Below are positions 13,601 to 21,165 of a DNA stretch of 64,000 nucleotides, piece after piece. This DNA comes from Kryptolebias marmoratus. Lineage: Eukaryota; Chordata; Actinopteri; Cyprinodontiformes; Rivulidae. Where the stretch lies: positions 13,117,440 through 13,181,439 of the forward strand of contig NC_051434.1 of NCBI RefSeq assembly GCF_001649575.2, read 5' to 3'. The position numbers and the translations under genes were made by a program. The notes under the pieces were generated by a model. The model ran no database searches and was not told the DNA's origin. It worked only from the letters and a program-made list of their open reading frames with translations. The first letter of the stretch is position 1; every line of letters begins with the position of its first letter.

Positions 13601-14346
13601 ACTTGGAGTCATCGCTCGTCCGGTGTTGGTGAAGGCCTTTCAGCCGCGTGGCGTACGCACTCCTGAGCCCCTCTCGTCTTTTCTCACAAACGCTCAGATC
13701 CTGGACGAGGCGCCGTCTGCGAAGCCGCACCAGTGGCAGAACCGCAGCGTTACGGAGTGGACCTCACAGCAGGTGGCGCTCTGGCTCACGGGCCTTAATT
13801 TAGAACACCACATCCCAGAATTCACTGCCAAAAACATCGACGGAGAGCAGCTGCTACAGCTGGATAGCTCCGAGCTAAAGGTAACAGCACCCTGTTTTCC
13901 TCCTAACTCACACAATCTTATTGACATTTGCATGAAATGAAAATGTGTTTTCGGTAATTAATCAAAACAATAATAATAAAAATACAGAAAAATCATAAAA
14001 CTTTCGGCAATGTAATGGAATATCAAACTTTTAAGCAATTTTTTTTTACATTTTATGACATAAATAACGTGTGGCATGCTTGGTAAGCAACAAAAGCAAC
14101 TAAATAAATAAATATATATATATATAAAAATGTGATTGTGCGTGTTATTTGTTCCAGGCTCTTGGAGTCATTTCCTCCCAGGACCGAACGCTGATGAAGA
14201 AGAAGCTGAAAGACCTCAAGGTTCTGATGGAGAAGGCCAGGCGGAACCAGGAGAAAGTGGAGAGACGGCGCGAGAAGCTCCGGAAGAAAGAGCTGGAGCA
14301 GCAGCAGCAGCAGCAGCAGCAGCGGAGAGAGAACACCACAGTGTGA
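1493..14346 (+). CDS. ppp1r9a: Neurabin-1 (PPP1R9A-like), C-terminal part, 14 exons, 5' end outside window
   Basis: Neurabins are neuronal scaffolds that bind F-actin and protein phosphatase 1 at synapses. The exons read here join in one consistent frame (1563 nt, 520 aa plus stop): 1493-1681, 2743-2796, 3280-3509, 5139-5235, 5585-5747, 7146-7222, 8645-8708, 8822-8873, 10361-10420, 10569-10617, 11937-12068, 12318-12341, 13698-13880, 14158-14346. The block [18 protein letters not shown] and the following [10 protein letters not shown] are near-identical to the neurabin coiled coil. A SAM domain begins at [12 protein letters not shown] and runs through [15 protein letters not shown] domain separates neurabin-1 from spinophilin (PPP1R9B), which lacks it. 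The actin-binding, PP1-docking (RVxF) and PDZ parts must be upstream of position 1. The linker exons between 7146 and 10617 are poorly conserved and least certain. Identity is also supported by the downstream asb4-pdk4-dync1i1 order. Confidence 0.93.
1682..2742. other. ppp1r9a intron
   Basis: Ordinary intronic sequence between two confirmed exons. A polypyrimidine stretch and ccaacag acceptor lie at its 3' end. I see no repeat of known type or other gene in it. Confidence 0.6.
2743..2796 (+). CDS. ppp1r9a: ppp1r9a exon b (54 nt, coiled-coil start)
   Basis: The acceptor is ccaacag|ctc and the donor is aag|gtaagt, phase 0/0. It encodes [18 protein letters not shown], which matches the human [18 protein letters not shown] almost exactly and begins the C-terminal coiled coil. 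Confidence 0.93.
3280..3509 (+). CDS. ppp1r9a: ppp1r9a exon c (core coiled coil)
   Basis: The acceptor is cttgcag|ttg. The donor is aa|gtgagt, so the exon ends in phase 2 and the in-frame TGA just after it is intronic. It contains [18 protein letters not shown] and [17 protein letters not shown], the most conserved part of the neurabin/spinophilin coiled coil. Confidence 0.95.
3510..5138. other. ppp1r9a intron with a GCTAAC-rich patch
   Basis: The intron is AT-rich. Around 4098-4205 there is a low-complexity patch made of repeated gctaac/gttagc words (several inverted, such as gttagcatgctaac). This patch could form hairpins and looks like a degenerate short-repeat array or a decayed MITE. 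No exon is visible. Confidence 0.5.
5139..5235 (+). CDS. ppp1r9a: ppp1r9a exon d (coiled coil)
   Basis: The acceptor is ctccag|gga and the donor agg|gtaata; it enters in phase 2 and leaves in phase 0. It encodes [18 protein letters not shown] and then [10 protein letters not shown], matching human ELDFIKRQEAERKKREEAEKAH. Confidence 0.93.
5585..5747 (+). CDS. ppp1r9a: ppp1r9a exon e (poly-Asn and poly-Ser)
   Basis: The acceptor is ctggcag|att and the donor gaag|gtctgt, leaving phase 1. It encodes [16 protein letters not shown], then QVNNNNN, then a Ser/Gly run coded largely by AGC. The asparagine run is also present in the mammalian protein; the Ser/Gly run looks like a lineage-specific expansion. 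Confidence 0.9.
5748..7145. other. ppp1r9a intron
   Basis: No gene is seen. At 6497-6527 there is a short imperfect CTTAAC tandem repeat (about five units). Open frames on both strands between 6209 and 6943 have no recognisable protein features and are probably chance. Confidence 0.55.
7146..7222 (+). CDS. ppp1r9a: ppp1r9a exon f (acidic linker, predicted)
   Basis: The acceptor is gctgcag|atg and the proposed donor is gagag|gttcgt, a weak match. It enters in phase 1 and leaves in phase 0. The translation [18 protein letters not shown] is polar and acidic with no clear mammalian counterpart. It is accepted because the frame is open and the phases fit both neighbours. Confidence 0.55.
7223..8644. 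other. ppp1r9a intron with (TG)n and poly(A) tracts
   Basis: The intron contains a (TG)12 microsatellite at 8169-8192 and an A-rich tract at 8392-8431. No coding exon is seen. Confidence 0.6.
8645..8708 (+). CDS. ppp1r9a: ppp1r9a exon g (predicted linker exon)
   Basis: The acceptor is cctcag|gtc and the donor catg|gttggt (weak). The length is 64 nt, phase 0 to 1. I infer it because the next exon only stays open downstream if entered in phase 1. The 77-nt exon f plus this 64-nt exon adds 141 nt, which keeps the frame whether the pair is included or skipped. The protein sequence is not conserved. Confidence 0.35.
8822..8873 (+). CDS. ppp1r9a: ppp1r9a exon h (linker)
   Basis: The acceptor is atatag|gct and the donor cccgg|gtgagg. 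Read in phase 1 it gives [17 protein letters not shown] and leaves in phase 2, which matches the next exon. The alternative frame runs into a stop in the next exon. Confidence 0.6.
8874..10360. other. ppp1r9a intron containing a MITE-like element
   Basis: Most of this intron between about 9438 and 9870 is an element with inverted ends, listed separately. The remainder is AT-rich intronic DNA. Confidence 0.5.
9438..9870. mobile_element. Inverted-end MITE-like element, copy 1
   Basis: The left end reads catcttacctgttgtaggta and the right end catctacaacaggtaagata, which are imperfect inverted repeats. Related ends occur near 10955-10998, 15815-16295 and 55653-55930, so this is a dispersed family and not a one-off palindrome. 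No coding capacity is visible, so it would be non-autonomous. Confidence 0.5.
10361..10420 (+). CDS. ppp1r9a: ppp1r9a exon i (basic linker)
   Basis: The acceptor is tgtccag|ctc and the donor agcag|gtaaac, phase 2 to 2. It reads [20 protein letters not shown] second possible acceptor 12 nt downstream (cctcag|gaa) keeps the same frame and would drop four residues. Confidence 0.65.
10569..10617 (+). CDS. ppp1r9a: ppp1r9a exon j (short linker exon)
   Basis: The acceptor is cgccag|ttc and the donor aag|gtaatc, phase 2 to 0. It reads [16 protein letters not shown]. It is short (49 nt) and only weakly conserved, but it fits its neighbours in phase. Confidence 0.65.
10618..11936. other. ppp1r9a intron, including a solo repeat end
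   Basis: Positions 10955-10998 carry a right-end fragment (aacaggtaagatattaacag) of the inverted-end family. The 11230-11870 part has balanced base composition and few simple repeats, unlike its surroundings. It could be conserved non-coding DNA, but I cannot test conservation. Confidence 0.4.
11937..12068 (+). CDS. ppp1r9a: ppp1r9a exon k (Ser-rich, (AGC)8)
   Basis: The acceptor is ccccag|gcg and the donor gag|gtaccg, phase 0/0. It reads [10 protein letters not shown], an eight-serine run from (AGC)8 at 11967-11990, then SVEISGLIG and later TPVLSSNE. This aligns with human STSSADLSGLG...LALSSDE, so the serine run is an insertion into a conserved exon. Confidence 0.85.
12318..12341 (+). CDS. 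ppp1r9a: ppp1r9a exon l, 24-nt microexon
   Basis: The acceptor is gttcag|agc and the donor gag|gtgagg. The exon is exactly 24 nt in phase 0/0 and encodes SLDMIEDE, which matches human SLDMIDDE. It is flanked by introns of 249 and 1356 nt. It preserves frame if skipped. Confidence 0.88.
12342..13697. other. ppp1r9a intron with a G-run and assembly gap
   Basis: A G-rich run with a 14-base gap sits at 13130-13182. A C9-type run is near 12949. No other gene is seen. Confidence 0.6.
13159..13172. other. Assembly gap (14 N) inside a G homopolymer
   Basis: The Ns are flanked on both sides by long G runs, so this is a sequencing or assembly failure at a poly-G tract. Confidence 0.95.
13698..13880 (+). 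CDS. ppp1r9a: ppp1r9a exon m (SAM domain, first part)
   Basis: The acceptor is cgctcag|atc and the donor aag|gtaaca, phase 0/0. It reads [18 protein letters not shown] then [18 protein letters not shown] and [13 protein letters not shown]. It is a close match to the neurabin-1 SAM domain, which mediates protein oligomerisation or partner binding. Confidence 0.95.
14158..14346 (+). CDS. ppp1r9a: ppp1r9a last coding exon (SAM end, coiled coil, poly-Gln)
   Basis: The acceptor is ttccag|gct, phase 0, ending in TGA at 14344-14346. It reads [18 protein letters not shown], then a Lys/Glu/Arg-rich helix and eight glutamines from (CAG)8 at 14299-14322. It ends RRENTTV. The mammalian C-terminus has a longer Ser/Thr/Lys tail, so this end is shortened and repeat-modified. 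Confidence 0.94.
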   Translation, partial: ALGVISSQDRTLMKKKLKDLKVLMEKARRNQEKVERRREKLRKKELEQQQQQQQQRRENTTV

Positions 14347-15814
14347 TGGGAGCCTTCAGGTTGCTCCCCCCCTCTCGTTTCCCTCTGGCATCTCGCCGAA
14401 CACAAAGCCAGGAGGTCCCCGATGAAAAGCCCCTGAGGAACGCCTCAGCGGCGGAGCTCCACCTCTGACTGTCTGGGGTCCCTGCCCTCGCAAACCGAAA
14501 AACCAAAAGGAGCGGTCGGACGATCGAATGCTGCCCCTTCATTTCCCTGGTTTATTCCCATCCCTGTAATTTTCCCCTAAAGAATTTACTATTTATTTTT
14601 CTGTTTATAGCTGTAAATTGGGTTTATTTATTCACATCCAGATGAAGCCATCCTCCGGTATCATCCTTTAAATGGGTTTCTTTGACTCGTCGGACCAACC
14701 GTGTTCGTGATAAACACAGACACAAAAATGTTTAACAACGTGCCATTCTGAGAGACTCGTGTAAATCCCATCAAAGTACCGAAACGAGTTGACTTTACTG
14801 CTTTTGACGAAACGGGTCAAGGGTCGGCGTGGTGGATTTTATAAAGCAATGCTCATCTCCTGCCACTAGGTGTCCCCACGCTGCTTCCCCTCACCACACT
14901 GGGACTCCTCACGGCGGACTGAACTGGGAACCGTGTTTTACTGGGATGCAAAGAACACTGGAAGTGCGGACACTGTGCACGTGACCGGAGCACTGGTCCG
15001 GCTCCGTTGGCGATTTCAGGTGTAATCAGTCGATTTGTAACTTTTATCACAACTGTAACAAAAACAAGCGCTAAGATCAAACCTTCCTCACGTCATGCGC
15101 ATAATGTTGCTCTGACTCTGCTTAGAACCTGCTTTAACCTCTTTTAAAAATATATATATATGTGTATATATATTTATATATATATACATTTACATATATG
15201 TGTGCGAAAACCCCCGCTGCTGCCTTTAGACGTGCTAGAGAAGTAGAGTACTGCTTCTGTGTGAGTGTCGAAAACGAAAAACTTAATCCACCCCATTCAG
15301 TCGTTTTGTTCTTTTCAAAGGTTGACGAACCCTCATCCAGATGTTTCTGGAATACTCTCAGTAACGTTTAGGAATCCTGCCATATAGATAGCTTCCGCGA
15401 TTGAAGACGTGCGGCGAGATGAAGCAAAAAATGTCTCATGAAGTTGATTGTATGTGATACTTTATTATGACTCTAAGAAAGTAACGCCCAGACGTGGATT
15501 TTAACTTTATTCTAAAATTGGTTTGATTAAGACTTTGTACTTGTTAGGTATATTTTATGTTGTTTATGCAAAGAGTTCTCGTTGTAGGATTTATGACGTT
15601 ATTTATTGTCACAGAGGATTGTTTTTAAGACCGATTCACCACAACCGGAATCAGAGCAGGTATAAAACACCTTATGGGTGTGCTGCTAACAACAACAAAA
15701 AAAGCAAGAATAGATGGGTTTATATTACACAGCTTTCCCAATCAGACTTATTTCTTTGTTACTGTGTTTTAAGGGGGATAGTTCAGATCTTTAAAGTGGT
15801 GTTATAAAGAATAA

Positions 15815-16295
15815 TATCTCAGCTCTTTGGAGAAATACTGTTTAATTCTGACTGCACAGGCGAGCTAACGGCTAGCACAAGCTAGGCTGAGACCAAAGTA
15901 GATTTTTGATGTCGTAAAATAACTCGAACTTAAAAAAAATCATAGTATTTCATCTGAACTCTACTTTATAAACCTCTACACCAGAGTCTGGTTTTACATT
16001 TCCATTATTTTGAAGGAAATATTACGATATTCCTAATGGAAGTGCGCTGGAAATGCTAACGCTAGCAGCGGCTTCTCTGTAAACAGCCGTGTAATGGGAA
16101 ATTCACAGTGACGTAAAGGACAAAAATAGTGTTCACATGAACCCCTGATAATTATTTATTAGATTAGAGTTGTTTTAAGATGGCAGCATTCCTCTTTGCT
16201 TTCGACTCTCCTCTCACGTTAGCCGTTAGCCGTTAGCTCGTCTGTTTCTCCAAACCGAGCTGTCTGCAGCAGGTGAGATAGTAATTGTTCACATA
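15815..16295. mobile_element. Inverted-end MITE-like element, copy 2
   Basis: The left end reads ataatatctcagctctttgg and the right end ctgcagcaggtgagatag followed by taattgttcac. These resemble the ends of the copy at 9438-9870, with internal gctagc motifs shared. Its position implies insertion into the ppp1r9a 3' UTR. Confidence 0.4.
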
Positions 16296-17101
16296 ACCAG
16301 CCTTTAAAGTTCCGAACCATTAGGAGTTTTGACACTTAATTAAGGTTTATTTACGACTGATTATTGCTTTTTTTTTTTTGCCAAAACTAAAAATCAATCA
16401 GGTGGCTGTTTTTTTAAAAAAAAGAAAAAGAAAAACAACCCAAAGAGAGTTCAGAACATAAATATTCTCCTGTTGTGCTCTTTGTTTCCCCTCTCTTCCA
16501 ACCAGAGTGCTGCTCCAGTGCTTTTTTTTCCAATCACCTGTCAATGATGTATTCTTACAAAATATTTTGTAACACTTCTGTGAATATTACGCTCTTTACA
16601 AACCTGGTCGGCGGGACTGGGCTCTTTTGACTCTTTTTTCTATGTATAGCTGAACACTAAAAGCAATATGGTGTAAGACTCCTACGGAAGCCTTGTTTTA
16701 TATCGTGTCGGTGTGTTTGCTCGGACGGAGATGCGAGCCCCGCCCGTGTGATGATAAGTAGATGGGTTTTTTTAAGCTGTGTGCTTAGCAGCTCGCCTGT
16801 GACGTGCCCAGTGTATGGATGAGACCCCCCACCCCCCCACCCCCCCTTCCTGGTGCTCCTGGCAGGCAAAAAAAAATGACCCGTTTCCCTTAAAACCCTG
16901 AAGGTGTTCTGTTTTTCATGTACATACAAACTGCGAGCCACGCTCTCGCTCTGCTCCCATCCACACACCTTAGCTGTGCTTTTCTTTCTCCTCTCCCCAC
17001 CTCTGCCTTACCTTTCTTCTGTCATTGCCTTGCTCTCTCTCACTCTCTTTTGTTTTTTTTGCATTCTGAAAAGATTGAAAGGGCAGCTACCTGTCACACT
17101 G

Positions 17102-17107
17102 AATAAA
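17102..17107 (+). promoter_or_regulatory. ppp1r9a: Poly(A) signal AATAAA for ppp1r9a
   Basis: A canonical hexamer is followed about 20 nt later by a GT/T-rich downstream element (gctgtctggtttccttttat). It is the best candidate for the gene's 3' end before asb4. Confidence 0.5.
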
Positions 17108-17899
17108 ATGTGCGGTCACTGTCCACGCTGTCTGGTTTCCTTTTATTTTCTCTGAACTGACACAGATGGAGCCGCCGTACTTTTTCTTTACTTGTTGTAT
17201 AAACAATCCAAAACTTTTTGTTAAACTTTCAAACTAGTTCTGAGCAATGTTTCTGCTGGTTCTCTGAAGGTCTGGCTGCTTTTATACTCGTTCTCGTTTC
17301 AGTCTCAACACCTGACAGTTTTCAGAGAGCTGATTTTTTTGGGGGGGGTTATTGTTGCTTTTAATCCACTTAACTCATAAATCTTCATTTGGTTCCTCAA
17401 AACTTAAAGATTACATTGCATTTCCTGATCCTGTTTCACGCCTGTGAAGCCTTCACTATATTTTTGGCTGTTTGCACAGAATCATCGAAAGAAAAACTTT
17501 AAAGATGCTCAGAAACCAGGTTGAACTATTATCCAAGGTTACAATAAGGTCTGGTACTCTGGTCTCAAAGTTAAAAGAGATGCAGACTTTTCCAAAGTAA
17601 TGAATTGTGATGTCTACGTCCTCCTGGCAGGGCTGCTTCTCCCTGGCTCCCAACACCCTCACACGAATGGTTATTTTTACCATGTGACCTTCCACTGAAT
17701 GATGGACGTGCCAGCGGAGCAGCTGGCCTGGAGTCAGCCAGCAGTAACTTTCTAATGCACCCCACTCAGCTTTCTATTTATATCCGTTCTCTTTTCACCC
17801 CGGGACTGTTTTCTTCCTCTGACGGCACTTGTTTCCTGTCTGCTTTCACTTCCTTTTCCGTCTTCCTTCCCTACGCGCCTCCCGTATGGAGACCTTGCG
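17108..17899. other. ppp1r9a-asb4 intergenic region and asb4 promoter/5' UTR
   Basis: Under 800 bp separate the two genes. No paraoxonase-like exon is present, although PON1/PON3/PON2 sit here in mammals. A TATA-like word (tatttatat, 17775-17783) lies about 120 nt before the proposed asb4 ATG; its function is only a guess. Confidence 0.5.
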
Positions 17900-18188
17900 A
17901 TGGTGGATTTGCTCGCCTCCTTGATCGTTGCCGTTTGTAGCTTTATTTCCAGCCTCGTTCGTGCTCTGAGGGCGGCAGCAGAGTCTGACCCTGCTGGCGT
18001 GGCGACGCGAGGCGGCGAGGAACTCATGGAGGAGGTGAGCCCCCGGAAGCTGAAGGAGCAGTTCCTCCTGGCTCTGCAGGCCGACGATGCGCGGAGGGTC
18101 CTGCAGATTCTGCACTCCGGCGAGCTGGACGTCGACACTGTGCTGGAGGTGGATGACCCCAGCATGGTTCTGGCCTCTTACAAAACAG
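17900..18188 (+). CDS. asb4: asb4 exon 1, followed by a GC donor
   Basis: It encodes [15 protein letters not shown]... to ...MVLASYKT and ends in phase 1. The only junction that rebuilds the conserved [12 protein letters not shown] is acag|gcgaga, so the intron starts with GC. The exon start depends on which ATG is used. Confidence 0.8.
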
Positions 18189-19919
18189 GCGAGATGCTTC
18201 CATGCCACCACTAGATGGTGCTAACGTCCCAACTCTCCACACTAATTCCATAGCTCATTGGTTTTTGTTGTCGTTCTGACGTCTTGCAGGATATTGGCTG
18301 CCGGGCTACAAGCTGGAGAAGTCCTGGGCGATGGGGATCCACGTGTGCGTGATGCACCACGCCGTGGAGACGGCCCTGGTGCTGCTGGAGAACGGCGCAG
18401 CCATCAACCGGATGCCTAATGGGAAGACGCCCCTGCACGTGGCCTGCGAGGTCTCCAACGGCGACTGCGTGGCCCTGCTCTTGGCCCACGGGGCAAAGGT
18501 CAACTGCCTGTCTCTGAGCGGACACACGCCTCTGCACCACTGCACCACCAGGGAGTCTGTGGACTGTGCCAAGCAGCTCATTCTCAAAGGTACCAGGGAT
18601 GCTTGGTTTAAGGAAAACCCCCCACATGTTCCTCACTCAGTTCTCTGTTCTGACATCGCAATAGTTTTTGATATTAGGCAGCCCTCGCACGAATACAGAC
18701 ACTTTAAATGTCTATAAGTTGATAAAATAATGTTTTTCATGAAGGTGCAAAGGTCAACATGGCGAGCCACAACAATGATGAGGACACACCTTTGCACACA
18801 GCCGCCAGGTTCGGCGTTCCCGAGCTGGTGGCTTTGTTCTTGGTCCACGGAGCGTCTGTGAATGCCCTCAATTCTCTCCGCGAGACGCCTCTGATGACGG
18901 CAGCCTTTTGGGCCTTTGACGCCAAGGAGCAGCTCTACAGCCAGGACCACCACCTGGTGTGCCGCCTCCTGCTGGACCACCAGGCAGGTGAGAGTGTCTC
19001 GGCCCACGGCCTTTGACTCAGATCGGGAAAAAAAAGGAGGCAACGGAAGCAAGCTCCGCCGCTCTGTTGCAGACCCCGACCTGGTGGAGGAGGACCACAA
19101 GACGGCTCTTCACAAGGCCGCCTGGAACTGCGACCACGCCCTGATGCGGATGCTGCTGGAGGCCGGAGCGGACGCGCGAGCCATGGACATCAACGGCTGC
19201 GCCCCCGTTCAGTACCTCCTCAAGGTGACGAACGTCAGGCTCACGGCCACTCCGGAGCGCTGCTACCAGCTGCTGCTCAACTACAACGCCGCGCGGGTCT
19301 ACCCGCCGCAGTTCCACAAGGTACAGACTCGTACACCCGTTGAAAGCTCCAGCACATGTTGGAAGTGAAAAGGCGAGGCGTCTGTGCTTTGGCAGGTGCT
19401 GCAGTCCTGTCACGACTACCCTAAGGTGGTAGAAGTCATGGTCAACTCGTACGAACGTTTAAAGCCAACAAGGAAATGGAGAGGAGCCATCCCCGATGAC
19501 TGCTACAAGGTGATAACTCACACTCTTGGAGCGTAACTGTGTTTGAATAAGAATGATAGCTGTAATCTGATTTATTATCCTATAAATTGTCAAATCACCC
19601 GTTCCTGTGGCGCCGTGAAGCCCAGCTGACCCACAAAGTGTCCCCAAGTGGCCCCTTTAGAGGAACTGAGAATTACATTATGTCTCGTCCTTGAATGTTA
19701 CAAATGACCGTTTTTTTTTTGTCCTGGCAGCGGCATAAAGATTTCTACGACTCATTGTTCGCGGTCTGCGCCAACGCGCCCCGCAGCCTGCTCCACCTCG
19801 CCAGATGCGCCGTCAGAGCCGGCCTGCGGGGCTTCTGTCAAACAGGAGTCCAGCAGCTGCTGCTGCCGTCGCCCATGAAGAAGTATCTGCTGCTGGAACC
19901 CGAGGGGATCCTGTACTGA
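17900..19919 (+). CDS. asb4: Ankyrin repeat and SOCS box protein 4, complete, 6 exons
   Basis: ASB proteins are substrate adaptors of Elongin B/C-Cullin-5 ubiquitin ligases; ASB4 is linked to vascular and metabolic signalling in mammals. Exons are 17900-18188, 18290-18589, 18745-18987, 19073-19320, 19396-19509 and 19731-19919 (460 aa). The segment [18 protein letters not shown] matches human ASB4 closely. Ankyrin repeats are clear, for example [20 protein letters not shown] (about residue 141), [18 protein letters not shown] (about 208) and [18 protein letters not shown] (about 286). The C-terminal SOCS box (about 415-460) has the BC-box [11 protein letters not shown], a Cul-box-like LPSP, and ends [13 protein letters not shown], nearly the human ending. 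The first ATG (17900) has a good Kozak context but adds a hydrophobic N-terminus. An in-frame ATG at 18026 would give 418 aa, closer to human (426). Confidence 0.95.
18290..18589 (+). CDS. asb4: asb4 exon 2 (ankyrin repeats)
   Basis: The acceptor is ttgcag|gat and the donor aaag|gtacca, phase 1 to 1. It encodes [18 protein letters not shown] and two ankyrin repeats. Confidence 0.95.
18745..18987 (+). CDS. asb4: asb4 exon 3 (ankyrin repeats)
   Basis: The acceptor is atgaag|gtg and the donor ggcag|gtgaga, phase 1 to 1. It encodes [18 protein letters not shown] and the repeat following it, ending [12 protein letters not shown]. Confidence 0.95.
19073..19320 (+). CDS. asb4: asb4 exon 4 (ankyrin repeats)
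   Basis: The acceptor is gttgcag|acc and the donor aag|gtacag, phase 1 to 0. It encodes [18 protein letters not shown]... and [17 protein letters not shown], which is very close to human LLLNHGAARIYPPQFHK. Confidence 0.95.
19396..19509 (+). CDS. asb4: asb4 exon 5
   Basis: The acceptor is ggcag|gtg and the donor aag|gtgata, phase 0/0. It reads [18 protein letters not shown] and ends [11 protein letters not shown], matching human WRRAIPDDDLEK. Confidence 0.94.
19731..19919 (+). CDS. asb4: asb4 exon 6 (SOCS box, stop)
   Basis: The acceptor is tggcag|cgg and the stop TGA is at 19917-19919. It carries the SOCS box from [14 protein letters not shown] to the C-terminus. Confidence 0.95.
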   Translation, partial: RHKDFYDSLFAVCANAPRSLLHLARCAVRAGLRGFCQTGVQQLLLPSPMKKYLLLEPEGILY

Positions 19920-20579
19920 CGGAGGAGACTCGCTGGAGACTATGGCGACGACGCCGCTGCAGGCTCACACACAATGTGGAGAATGTAAATAAATCAGAAG
20001 CTTTCGGGGAGAAAAGACTTCTTTGTTTGGGCAACACACACGCGTGCCACTTTAGAAGTAAAGTCTTATAGAAACAAAGCCCTCTTGCTGTGATTGTTCA
20101 GCTGTTAACACGCTCAGTTTAGGAGACTTCTGTCCTTCTGCAGAGGCTGTTTGTGGTGGCACGGGTGTCTCGAAAGCCGTAGGTTTTTGGTTATTTTTCA
20201 CCTTTCTAGTGTCGACCAACATGACTCCCTGCCATGGTGGATCCACATCTACCTGGCAACCAGCCCTTAAACTCTAATTTTATATATATACATATATAAA
20301 CACACACTTGGACCAACCACTCCACATCAAGTGCTTGCTTTTCCAGTGGACTGCACTCAGCCATGCACACGATCCAGTTCTTTCAGCTACCCTCCCAACA
20401 AAAGTTGGAAATAATCCTTATTATTCTCGTCAAGATTCATCAGGACGCCCACGTGAGAGGGCAATTTTGTAACCGGATCGTGACTGTTTTTGTCCCGTCT
20501 GATAAAGCCGCCATCATCGCGGCCTTCTTGTGTTTGTAATCTACAATGTGTAATAAGGGCGAATGTGTAGGGAAATAAA
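19920..20579 (+). other. asb4: asb4 3' UTR
   Basis: The UTR-like sequence has AATAAA signals at 19988 and 20574. Use of the proximal signal would give a very short UTR. Confidence 0.55.
20574..20579 (+). promoter_or_regulatory. asb4: Distal poly(A) signal AATAAA for asb4
   Basis: A canonical hexamer in ggaaataaaagc lies 655 nt after the stop codon. The alternative signal is at 19988-19993. Confidence 0.45.
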
Positions 20580-21129
20580 AGCTTTTCAATTCAGCAACAA
20601 CTAAAGGTGCCTTATGGGGTGCTTTCTAACAAAAAAACAACAACAAAAAAAGCTGATGCTCATTTTAGGAAATGGACAAACTGCACCTTCTCAGCTGACT
20701 TGATCACATGACCAATCCGGCATTTCTGCTTCGGAAGAGTCTTCCTCGTCTTTCGGCTGCTCCCTTGTCCCTTCGATTTTGAACCCTAATCCGACCCTAA
20801 TGTGCGTTCCCAACTTTGTGGCTTTGCGACTGCAGCACTTTGCTTCCAGCGACGTTTTACCGTCTCGACAATCTGAAAAGCAAACAGGTCTCGGTTCATT
20901 AAGTAAACACTGCAGTGTCAACACAGCAAGAATGAGAGCCAATGGAGCTCAAAACTAAACGAGCTCATATAGGCTTAGTAATGCTGTGAAAATGTTTGTT
21001 TTTGTTTGTTTTTCCTAACTGTGGTGAGCCTGAAACACAGCTGCTGTGTCTCCCAGACGAGGTTTCAGCTCAGGGAACACCGTACGGATGACTCAAGGGT
21101 CAAAACCTAAAATAAACCGGCGAGGGTCG

Positions 21130-21165
<36 letters not shown>

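Larger units (their letters stand above)
14347..17107 (+). other. ppp1r9a: ppp1r9a 3' UTR (inferred)
   Basis: There is no open coding frame with features after the stop. The sequence runs as AT-rich UTR-like DNA to an AATAAA at 17102 followed by GT-rich sequence. It includes an AT microsatellite region (15149-15186), an inverted-end repeat copy (about 15815-16295) and a C-rich tract at 16827-16846. The UTR extent is inferred from the first well-placed poly(A) signal. Confidence 0.5.

Noticed and set aside
17752..18251. Long open frames on the - strand opposite asb4 exon 1
   Set aside because: Shadows of the GC-rich asb4 coding strand.
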